Part shown: positions 1 to 5,590 of the stretch, piece by piece | Numbering within the stretch: the stretch's first letter is position 1 | Layout: every line of letters starts with the position of its first letter | NCBI GenBank assembly: GCA_947461915.1 | Contig: CANHNG010000075.1 | Span: 1 to 7,597 of the forward strand | From: Flavobacteriaceae bacterium | Lineage (GTDB): Bacteria > Bacteroidota > Bacteroidia > Flavobacteriales > Flavobacteriaceae | Length of the DNA stretch: 7,597 nucleotides | Direction: 5' to 3' | The notes under the pieces: model-generated | What the model was told of the DNA's origin: nothing | Seen by the model: the letters and a program-made list of their open reading frames with translations, nothing else | Databases searched by the model: none | Made by a program: the position numbers and the translations under genes

Positions 1-175
1 CTCGATGTCCTTGATAAGTTAACGAATTTACAGCGTCTGGGGTAAGGCAAATACGGCGTTCTTGATAACTAGTTTCTTTGGGTATGCCAATGAAAAGTTC
101 ACTTTTATGCTTCCCTATTTCAAGTTTTTCTTCTTGAGGCAGTAACTGTTGTTTCGTAAATGGAGTAATAGCCAT
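1..175 (-). CDS. ald: Alanine dehydrogenase, N-terminal part (runs off left edge)
   Basis: This is the first 58 codons of a minus-strand gene that continues beyond position 1. The ATG is at 175-173 and the frame is open to the edge. The translation begins MAITPFTKQQLLPQEEKLEI and continues through a segment with FIGIPKET (residues 29-36) and RRICLTPDAV (41-50). The G-[IV]-P-K-E stretch followed by E-x-R-[IV]-x-L-T-P is the N-terminal signature of the alanine dehydrogenase / pyridine-nucleotide transhydrogenase family, and the leader before it is like that of flavobacterial alanine dehydrogenases. The enzyme interconverts L-alanine and pyruvate with NAD and ammonia in the cytoplasm. Only the start of the substrate domain is present, so the Rossmann NAD site cannot be checked. 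It follows tsaE on the same strand after a 70-bp gap with no clear promoter box, so it may be the third gene of a porX-tsaE-ald unit. Confidence 0.85.
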   Translation of the reverse strand, partial: MAITPFTKQQLLPQEEKLEIGKHKSELFIGIPKETSYQERRICLTPDAVNSLTYQGHR

Positions 176-245
176 TGTTTCTTTAAAAATTAAGGGTCTA
201 ATTTACGGAAAAAGATTAGAATCTGTTGGTTTTATTAAAATAAAA

Positions 246-653
246 TCAACTTAACTTCAAAGAGCGTCTACCATCAGAATGTAGTGAGATGGAAATTACG
301 GAATGAGATTCAGGAACAAGATTTGGGATTTTTTCTGCCCATTCAATAAAACACCAATTGCCAGAATAAAGATATTCGTCTATACCCATATCCAATGCTT
401 CAATTTCGGAATTGAGTCTGTAAAAATCAAAATGATAAATTACTTGAAAATTAGAAGTTTGGTACTCATTAACTAAAGAAAATGTTGGACTACTTGTTGC
501 CTCATAAACACCTATTTCTTTTGCTAAAGATTTTATGAAAGTGGTTTTCCCAACTCCCATTTCACCGTAAAAAAGAATAACTTTATTGAGATTTTGTTCC
601 AGTATTTTCTTGGCAACATCATTAATTTCGTCTAATGAAAAAGTAATTTCCAT
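246..653 (-). CDS. tsaE: TsaE, tRNA N6-threonylcarbamoyladenosine synthesis ATPase
   Basis: The protein has 135 residues, close to the usual length of this small P-loop family (formerly YjeE). Visible motifs are a Walker A loop GEMGVGKT at residues 30-37, the SSPTF switch-like stretch at 54-58, the H-x-D-x-Y-R motif at 74-79 (HFDFYR) and a Walker-B-like FIEWAEKIP at 102-110. This order is diagnostic for TsaE. From family knowledge, TsaE is the ATPase that works with TsaB and TsaD to attach threonylcarbamoyl to A37 of tRNAs reading ANN codons, in the cytoplasm. The ATG at 653 is the first residue of the usual MEITFSL-type N-terminus. An out-of-frame ATG four bases upstream is irrelevant. The start lies only 18 bp after the porX stop, which suggests co-transcription. 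No key residue is missing. Function is essentially certain by motif. Confidence 0.95.
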   Translation of the reverse strand: MEITFSLDEINDVAKKILEQNLNKVILFYGEMGVGKTTFIKSLAKEIGVYEATSSPTFSLVNEYQTSNFQVIYHFDFYRLNSEIEALDMGIDEYLYSGNWCFIEWAEKIPNLVPESHSVISISLHSDGRRSLKLS

Positions 654-671
654 ACATTTAATGTTCAGTTT

Positions 672-2225
672 TTATTTTGGATTAAAAATTAAAAACGGGA
701 TAATCATCTCTTCAAGAGAAATGCCACCGTGTTGATAGGTATTTTTATAATAACTCACATAATGATTGTAATTATTGACATAAGCCAAGAACAAATCATT
801 TTTTGCAAAAATATAAGAACTACTCATATTTATGGTCGGTAAACCTATTTTTTTTGGATCCTTAATGGCGAAAACATCTTTTTGTTCATATGTTAAACTG
901 CGTCCTGTTTTGTATCGTAAATTGAGACTTGTATTTTTATCCCCTACAACTTTCGAAGGATTCTTAACATTTATTGTTCCATGATCTGTGGTCAAAATCA
1001 ACTTAAACCCCATTTTTTGAGCTTGTTGAATAATTTCTAAAAGTGGTGAATTTTTGAACCAACTCAAGGTTAAGGATCGATACGCTTTATCGTCAGATGC
1101 GAGTTCCTTAACCACATCCATTTCGGTTTTGGCATGTGAAAGCATGTCCACGAAATTATAAACTACCGTTACCAAATCATTGTTTTTTAATGATTTGAAA
1201 TTTTCGACTAATTTTTTTCCGGAATTTAAATTGGTGATTTTAAAATAATCTTGTTTAATGTTTAGTCCCAATCGTTTTAATTGAGCTGTCAAAAACTCGG
1301 CTTCAAACAAGTTTTTCCCCCCTTCTTCAGGATCATTTTTCCAATATTGAGGAAATTGTTTTTCCATTTCCAATGGCGTCAAACCTGAAAAAATGGCATT
1401 TCTGGCATACTGAGTGGCTGTCGGTAAGAGTGCGAAATAAGGCACTTCTTTTTCTAGTTTATAATGATTTCCAACCACACTTTCGAAAACTTTCCATTGG
1501 TCGTAGCGTAAATTATCAATTACGACAAACAGTATGGGTTTGTCTTTTTTTACAATTTCAGGAACCACTAATTCTTTGAATAAAGTTTGTGAGAGTATCG
1601 GTTTATCTGTTTTTGGAGCAAACCAATCTTCGTAATTGCGTTCAATGAATTTTCCGAATTGTGAGTTAGCTTCTGCTTTTTGTGATTCCAAAATTTCAAC
1701 CATACTTTGGTCATCAATGTTTTCGAGCTCCAATTCCCAAAAAATCAATTTTTTGTATAATTCCACCCAGTCTTCATAGGAGTTTACCATTCCCATTTCC
1801 ATAGAAATTTTCCGGAATTCCTTTTGGTAATCTAAGGTTGTTTTTTGGGAAATCAATCTCGAATGATCCAAGTTCTTCTTCAAACTCAACAAAATCTGGT
1901 TTGGATTGACAGGTTTTATCAAATAATCAGCGATTTTTGAGCCAATGGCTTCTTCCATGATATACTCTTCCTCGCTCTTAGTAATCATAATCATTGGGAT
2001 GGATGATTTTTTTTCTTTCATTTCCGAAAGTGTTTCCAAACCACTCATTCCTGGCATATTTTCGTCTAAGAAAACAATGTCAAAATTATTCTCCTCAAAA
2101 ATATCAATGGCGTCGCGACCGTTGTTGCAAGTCGTAACGCTATAATTTTTCTTTTCCAAGAATAAAATGTGCGGTTTTAAATAGTCAATTTCGTCATCGA
2201 CCCAAAGTATCTTTATAGTATCCAT
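672..2225 (-). CDS. porX: PorX-type response regulator with PglZ (alkaline phosphatase fold) effector domain
   Basis: The protein has 517 residues. Residues 1-120 are a receiver domain with the acidic pair D10/D11, phospho-acceptor D54 (VFLDENMPG), T82 and conserved K104 (LIKPVNP). Residues 121-220 look like a mainly helical linker. Residues 228-517 form a PglZ domain of the alkaline phosphatase superfamily. Its likely metal and catalytic residues are all present: D237 (VIDNLRYDQW), the threonine pair T269/T271 (PTATQYARN), D360 and H364 (FVDMLSHA), D414/H415 (TTDHGT) and H499 (QHGGISLEEM). This architecture matches PorX, the regulator of the type IX secretion system (T9SS) paired with the histidine kinase PorY in Porphyromonas gingivalis, whose PglZ domain binds zinc and cleaves phosphodiesters such as oligonucleotides. 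A role in T9SS control here is an inference by homology. No PorY gene is in the window. The start is supported by the canonical IKILWVDDE beginning. A one-mismatch -7 box (TAATTTCG on the minus strand, at 2250-2243) lies 17 bp upstream. Confidence 0.92.
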   Translation of the reverse strand: MDTIKILWVDDEIDYLKPHILFLEKKNYSVTTCNNGRDAIDIFEENNFDIVFLDENMPGMSGLETLSEMKEKKSSIPMIMITKSEEEYIMEEAIGSKIADYLIKPVNPNQILLSLKKNLDHSRLISQKTTLDYQKEFRKISMEMGMVNSYEDWVELYKKLIFWELELENIDDQSMVEILESQKAEANSQFGKFIERNYEDWFAPKTDKPILSQTLFKELVVPEIVKKDKPILFVVIDNLRYDQWKVFESVVGNHYKLEKEVPYFALLPTATQYARNAIFSGLTPLEMEKQFPQYWKNDPEEGGKNLFEAEFLTAQLKRLGLNIKQDYFKITNLNSGKKLVENFKSLKNNDLVTVVYNFVDMLSHAKTEMDVVKELASDDKAYRSLTLSWFKNSPLLEIIQQAQKMGFKLILTTDHGTINVKNPSKVVGDKNTSLNLRYKTGRSLTYEQKDVFAIKDPKKIGLPTINMSSSYIFAKNDLFLAYVNNYNHYVSYYKNTYQHGGISLEEMIIPFLIFNPK

Positions 2226-2506
2226 ATTTTTAAAATATTATTCGAAATTAATCAATCAATGTGCCAATTTACTTTTTTTATATCAAGGAAGTTGTAATAG
2301 TATTATTATTTAGTGCAATTTTAAGTACTTAGCTAATAAATAAAAAACTGTCACTAATTACAATGTTAGTTAAAACTAAAAACTTCAAGACAAATTGCAT
2401 TAGTTTCATATTTTTTTAAAATTTCTTAATGTACTGACAATCAGTATTTATTTTAAAAATGGCATAATTGTTGTTTTGTCAACATACTAAAAAAGCAACC
2501 TAACTG
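2226..2506. promoter_or_regulatory. Divergent intergenic region between porX and the L,D-transpeptidase gene
   Basis: This is 281 bp of very A+T-rich sequence with no convincing ORF, and it must hold the promoters of both flanking genes. I see no perfect TAnnTTTG box on either strand. The best candidates each have one mismatch: TAATTTCG on the minus strand at 2250-2243 (toward porX) and TTGTTTTG on the plus strand at 2471-2478 (28 bp before the L,D-transpeptidase start). Neither has a well-spaced TTG -33 element. The region also holds a 10-bp palindrome TAAGTACTTA (2322-2331), an inverted repeat TACTGA-CAA-TCAGTA (2432-2446) and a weaker TGTTG/CAACA pair (2469-2484) that overlaps the plus-strand candidate box. 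These could be operator sites, but no regulator is identified. The role as a regulatory region follows from its position; the individual boxes are tentative. Confidence 0.5.
2432..2446. repeat. Perfect 6-bp inverted repeat with 3-bp spacer (possible operator)
   Basis: The arms are TACTGA (2432-2437) and TCAGTA (2441-2446), separated by CAA. It ends 60 bp before the L,D-transpeptidase start and about 24 bp before its tentative -7 box, a position suited to a dimeric repressor or activator. It is short enough that chance in A+T-rich DNA cannot be excluded, although the arms include two G/C pairs each. Confidence 0.4.
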
Positions 2507-3130
2507 ATGAAAAAAATAATTTTTATAGTAATTCCAATAGCAATATTGTTTTGTAGTTTTGGAAAAATGTCAAGTTTTCCAGTCGAAAAATTACATAGAA
2601 GTTCTTCATTAACTACTCTAACGGAACAAAGGCTTTTGGATCGGGTTAAAACTATTAAGCAATTTATCAGCACTAATTCAAAATACAATAACGAACTTGC
2701 TTTTTTTATTGATATGCGAATCATGTCCGGTAAAAATAGATTTATTGTGTATGACTTGAAAAACGATAAAATAGTTGATCAAGGTTTAGTTGCCCACGGA
2801 ATTGGTTCTGAAACCCTAAACAATGAAGAATTAAAATTCAGCAACGCAAATAGTTCTTTTTGTACCGCATTAGGTAAATATTATATTGGAAATGACTATT
2901 TAGGTAAATTCGGCAAAGCCTATAAATTATATGGATTAGACCCTACCAACAGTAATGCCTTTGCCAGAAGTATTGTTCTCCATAAATATGACAAAGTACC
3001 TTATGAAGAACAAGATAGGGCGATTTGTCACAGTTTAGGTTGTCCGATGGTGAATGAAATCTATTATGGTAGAATTGAGAAATTAATTGACACTTCTAAA
3101 AGGAATATAATTTTAGATATTTATTATTAA
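2507..3130 (+). CDS. Exported L,D-transpeptidase-like protein (YkuD_2, murein transpeptidase catalytic domain family)
   Basis: The protein has 207 residues. It starts with a signal-type segment, MKKIIFIVIPIAILFCSFGK, with a lysine pair, a hydrophobic core and a cleavage-like region. The cysteine at 16 follows I-L-F, which is not a good lipobox, so export by signal peptidase I or an N-terminal anchor is as likely as lipidation. From residue 65 the protein matches the murein L,D-transpeptidase family: a FIDMRIMSGKNRFIVYDL strand pair (67-84), LVAHGIGSE (94-102), FSN and S..ALG (111-123), GLDPTN..AFARSIVLH with H159, and HSLGCPMV (175-182) with the probable nucleophile C179. Family enzymes act on peptidoglycan stem peptides in the periplasm. 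H175 stands where family members often have arginine before S-x-G-C-P, so the exact reaction is uncertain. It is divergent from porX and precedes the HD-lpx block. It appears more A+T-rich than its neighbours (judged by eye), and may be accessory. Confidence 0.8.
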   Translation: MKKIIFIVIPIAILFCSFGKMSSFPVEKLHRSSSLTTLTEQRLLDRVKTIKQFISTNSKYNNELAFFIDMRIMSGKNRFIVYDLKNDKIVDQGLVAHGIGSETLNNEELKFSNANSSFCTALGKYYIGNDYLGKFGKAYKLYGLDPTNSNAFARSIVLHKYDKVPYEEQDRAICHSLGCPMVNEIYYGRIEKLIDTSKRNIILDIYY

Positions 3131-3186
3131 ACCCCAATAATCTCTAGGATTTACAAACTAAAATTTACTAGAAGCTCTTATTTCCT

Positions 3187-3194
3187 TATATTTG
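3187..3194 (+). promoter_or_regulatory. Bacteroidota -7 promoter box before the HD-domain gene
   Basis: TATATTTG is a perfect match to the TAnnTTTG box recognised by the housekeeping sigma factor of Bacteroidota. It ends 21 bp before the GTG at 3216, so transcription would begin near 3199-3202 and give an A-rich leader of about 15 nt. No TTG -33 element is visible; a TTTA at 3164-3167 has the right spacing of 19 bp but is only a weak match. Confidence 0.65.
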
Positions 3195-3215
3195 TTTTCA
3201 AAACAAAATAAAAAA

Positions 3216-4445
3216 GTGAGCAAAGTTAATAAGCTGAAAATATTTAATGATCCTATCTACGGATTTATTTCTATCCCCAACGCCTTAATTTACGATTTAG
3301 TCCAGCATCCTTACTTTCAACGATTGCGACGTATTTCCCAAATGGGTTTGTCCTATTTGGTTTATCCCGGAGCGAATCATACCCGTTTTCATCACGCCTT
3401 GGGTTGCATGCATATTATGCAAAAAACCGTTGATGTTTTGCGTTTTAAAGGCGTTTCAATTTCGCCAGAAGAAGAAAATGCCTTGTATATTGCCATTTTA
3501 TTACACGACATTGGTCACGGTCCATTTTCGCATGCCATGGAAAAAAGCATTGTTGAAGACGTGTATCACGAGACTATTTCTTTGCTATTTATGAACCAAT
3601 TAAATGTTGAATTTGGCGGCCAGTTGAGTTTGGCCATTCAGGTTTTTAGAGGTGATTATCACAGAAAATTTATGTTGCAGCTCATTTCAAGTCAACTCGA
3701 TATGGATCGAATGGATTACTTGAAACGCGACAGTTTTTATTCGGGCGTGGCAGAAGGAAACATTAATTCCGAGCGATTGATTCAAATGATGAATGTGGTA
3801 GATGATGTTCTAGTAATTGAAGAAAAAGGTATTTATTCGGTTGAAAAATTCCTGATGTCGAGACGATTGATGTATTGGCAAGTCTATTTACATAAAACTA
3901 GCTTAGTGGCCGAGTTAATCTTGACGAAAGTCCTTAAGCGTGCTAAAGAATTGACTCAAAAAGGAATTCTGTTGCCCTGCAGCGAACCTTTGCTTTTTTT
4001 TATGCAAAACAAAATCACCGCTGCAACATTCAATAGCGAAAACATAGAATTATTTTCCCAGTTAGATGATTTTGATATTATTAGTGCTTTAAAATCTTGG
4101 CAAAAGCAGGATGATTTTATATTGTCATCGTTGAGTAAAATGATCATAAACAGGGATTTGTTGAAAGTAAAAGTGAGTAGCGAAAAAGGTTCAAAGGAAG
4201 AATTAAAACTGCTGAAAAAACGGTTTGCATCAGAAAACAACATTGCATTGCAGGATACCAATTATTTTATTTTTAAGGGCAAGATAAAAAACCAGGCATA
4301 TAGTATTGAAGCAGAATCCATACGGATTCTTAAAAAGGACAAGACAATCGAAGATGTGGCGGAAGCCTCCGATCAATTGAATTTGAAGTCATTATCTAAA
4401 TTGGTTACCAAATATTATATTTGTTTCCCAAAACAACTTATATAA
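3216..4445 (+). CDS. HD-domain phosphohydrolase (dNTP triphosphohydrolase-like, COG1078 type)
   Basis: I start this gene at GTG 3216 (409 residues, [20 protein letters not shown]...). The longer frame from TTG 3192 would begin inside the -7 box and its eight extra residues are not family-like. Metal-site motifs of the HD superfamily are in order: R-F-H-H at 57-60 (H59), [10 protein letters not shown] at 97-106 (H97/D98), and [13 protein letters not shown] at 161-173 (D164 by analogy with SAMHD1). These, plus [14 protein letters not shown] (50-63), place it among SAMHD1/EF1143-like proteins, some of which hydrolyse dNTPs to nucleoside and triphosphate. The true substrate in flavobacteria is not known to me. 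The C-terminal half (about 230-409) is more variable and probably helical. It has no signal peptide, so it is cytoplasmic. lpxD follows after 40 bp on the same strand, so the two may be partly co-transcribed. Confidence 0.88.
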   Translation: MSKVNKLKIFNDPIYGFISIPNALIYDLVQHPYFQRLRRISQMGLSYLVYPGANHTRFHHALGCMHIMQKTVDVLRFKGVSISPEEENALYIAILLHDIGHGPFSHAMEKSIVEDVYHETISLLFMNQLNVEFGGQLSLAIQVFRGDYHRKFMLQLISSQLDMDRMDYLKRDSFYSGVAEGNINSERLIQMMNVVDDVLVIEEKGIYSVEKFLMSRRLMYWQVYLHKTSLVAELILTKVLKRAKELTQKGILLPCSEPLLFFMQNKITAATFNSENIELFSQLDDFDIISALKSWQKQDDFILSSLSKMIINRDLLKVKVSSEKGSKEELKLLKKRFASENNIALQDTNYFIFKGKIKNQAYSIEAESIRILKKDKTIEDVAEASDQLNLKSLSKLVTKYYICFPKQLI

Positions 4446-4472
4446 AAACCAATATTTAAAATCTATTTTTTA

Positions 4473-4480
4473 TATTTTTG
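4473..4480 (+). promoter_or_regulatory. Bacteroidota -7 promoter box directly before lpxD
   Basis: TATTTTTG matches TAnnTTTG perfectly and ends only 5 bp before the lpxD ATG at 4486. With the usual distance from this box to the transcription start, the mRNA would begin at or within a few bases of the start codon. No good -33 TTG is seen at 17-23 bp upstream, so the call rests on the -7 box alone in an A+T-rich background. Confidence 0.5.
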
Positions 4481-4485
4481 TCGCG

Positions 4486-5508
4486 ATGAAATTTACAGCA
4501 GAGCAAATAGCGGGAATTTTAGAGGGAGAAGTTGTTGGTAATCCCAATGCTGAAGTGAATAAATTGTCTAAAATTGAAGAGGGTTCTGATGGATCACTTA
4601 CATTCCTGTCTAACCCAAAATACCTGAATTATATTTATACCACAAAGGCTACAATAACCATTGTAAACGATACTTTTATTGCTGAAGGCGAATTGTCAAC
4701 CACACTTATAAAAGTAGCTGATGCTTACTTATCCTTTTCTAAATTACTTGAATTTTACGACCTTGCCAAAAAAGGTAAGAAAATCGGTGTAGAGCACCCT
4801 TCTTTTCTTTCGGAAAGTGTGACGTACGGAGCCAATTTATATTTAGGAAGTTTCAGTTATATTGAAGAGAATGTGGTATTGGGTGAAAATGTAAAGATTT
4901 ACCCCAACTGTTTTGTTGGTGAAAATGTAGTGATAGGGGATAACGTCACTATTTTTTCAGGTGCAAAAGTACATTCCGAAACGCTTATTGGTGCTAATTG
5001 CATTATTCATTCTGGAGCTATTATTGGAGCGGATGGTTTTGGTTTTGCGCCAAATTCTGACGGAACATTTTCCAAAATTCCTCAAATTGGAAATGTTATT
5101 TTAGAAGATGATGTCGAAATTGGTGCCAACACAACAATTGACAGAGCCACCATGGGTTCCACAATAATTAGAAAAGGAGTGAAGTTGGATAATCAAATCC
5201 AGATAGGCCATAATGTAGAAATAGGCGAAAACACCGTCATCGCCGCTCAAACGGGAATTGCCGGTTCTACTAAAATTGGTAAAAACGGAATGATTGGTGG
5301 TCAAGTAGGTATTGCCGGACACTTGACTATTGGTAATAACGTTAGGATTCAGGCACAATCAGGCGTTGGAAGAAATGTAAAAGATGGTGAGATTTTACAA
5401 GGGAGTCCAACATTTGGATATAATGATTTTAGTAAATCCTATGTTCATTTTAAAAATTTACCAAAAATTATTGCAGAAATAGAAGAATTAAAAAAGAAAA
5501 TTTTATAA
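4486..5508 (+). CDS. lpxD: LpxD, UDP-3-O-(3-hydroxyacyl)glucosamine N-acyltransferase
   Basis: The protein has 340 residues, the normal length for LpxD. Residues 1-95 are the uridine-binding N-terminal domain ([20 protein letters not shown], with [10 protein letters not shown] at 37-46). Residues about 100-305 are a left-handed beta-helix of hexapeptide repeats ([IV]G-x-[NG]-x-x type). LpxD signatures are [10 protein letters not shown] (181-190), IDRATMG (218-224) and [10 protein letters not shown] (235-243 region) with catalytic H242, the counterpart of E. coli H239. A helical, charged tail ([19 protein letters not shown]) closes the protein, as in trimeric LpxD. It transfers a 3-hydroxyacyl chain from acyl carrier protein to the free 2-amino group made by LpxC, the third step of lipid A synthesis, at the cytoplasmic side. 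It lies just upstream of lpxC-fabZ and lpxA, which make its substrate. The canonical N-terminus fixes the start at 4486. Nothing is missing. Confidence 0.97.
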   Translation: MKFTAEQIAGILEGEVVGNPNAEVNKLSKIEEGSDGSLTFLSNPKYLNYIYTTKATITIVNDTFIAEGELSTTLIKVADAYLSFSKLLEFYDLAKKGKKIGVEHPSFLSESVTYGANLYLGSFSYIEENVVLGENVKIYPNCFVGENVVIGDNVTIFSGAKVHSETLIGANCIIHSGAIIGADGFGFAPNSDGTFSKIPQIGNVILEDDVEIGANTTIDRATMGSTIIRKGVKLDNQIQIGHNVEIGENTVIAAQTGIAGSTKIGKNGMIGGQVGIAGHLTIGNNVRIQAQSGVGRNVKDGEILQGSPTFGYNDFSKSYVHFKNLPKIIAEIEELKKKIL

Positions 5509-5523
5509 ACAGGATACTTAGAA

Positions 5524-5561
5524 GGTAGTTTAGAAATATTTAGTTCCTTTCTAAACATACC
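5524..5561 (+). terminator. Candidate stem-loop between lpxD and lpxC-fabZ (weak terminator, attenuator or mRNA-stability stem)
   Basis: GTTTAGAAA (5528-5536) pairs perfectly with TTTCTAAAC (5548-5556) across an 11-nt loop. The stem continues with GGTA (5524-5527) against TACC (5558-5561) after a single bulged A (5557), giving about 13 base pairs. The stem is A+T-rich and is followed by AACCTTTTAAAC rather than a clean T-run, so it is a poor classical terminator. It starts 15 bp after the lpxD stop and ends 29 bp before the lpxC-fabZ ATG. I see no perfect TAnnTTTG box in the gap, so read-through from lpxD is likely needed for lpxC-fabZ expression. The pairing is seen directly; the function is open. 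Confidence 0.45.
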
Positions 5562-5590
5562 AACCTTTTAAACTTAAAAATTTAATAATT

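Noticed and set aside
230..245. TTTTATT-AA-AATAAAA inverted repeat just after the tsaE stop as a terminator
   Set aside because: It has only A/T pairs and a 2-base loop, so the stem would be weak, and such sequences arise often by chance in A+T-rich DNA.
1373..1579. Plus-strand 68-codon ORF inside porX
   Set aside because: It is antisense to the PglZ domain, has no recognisable protein features and is explained by the opposite-strand coding sequence.
1945..2145. Plus-strand 66-codon ORF inside porX
   Set aside because: It lies antisense to the receiver domain; its hydrophobic, serine-rich composition is that expected from the complement of the real gene.
2552..2557. Lipobox at Cys16 of the L,D-transpeptidase
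   Set aside because: The residue before the cysteine is phenylalanine rather than Gly, Ala or Ser, so lipidation is not supported.
2500..2724. Minus-strand 74-codon ORF over the start of the L,D-transpeptidase gene
   Set aside because: It is antisense to a gene with a clear signal segment and family motifs, and has no promoter or homology that I can see.
3192..3215. TTG-initiated N-terminal extension of the HD gene (FSKQNKK)
   Set aside because: The TTG is part of the TATATTTG promoter box and the added residues do not look like the family N-terminus; GTG 3216 is preferred.
3956..4261. Minus-strand 101-codon ORF inside the HD gene
   Set aside because: Shadow of the HD gene, with no domain or start signal.
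5101..5358. Minus-strand 85-codon ORF inside lpxD
   Set aside because: Shadow of the hexapeptide-repeat region, whose periodic codons keep the opposite frame open.
4800..5400. Tandem repeats in lpxD as a DNA repeat or array
   Set aside because: The periodicity is at protein level (hexapeptide repeats of the left-handed beta-helix), not repeated DNA.
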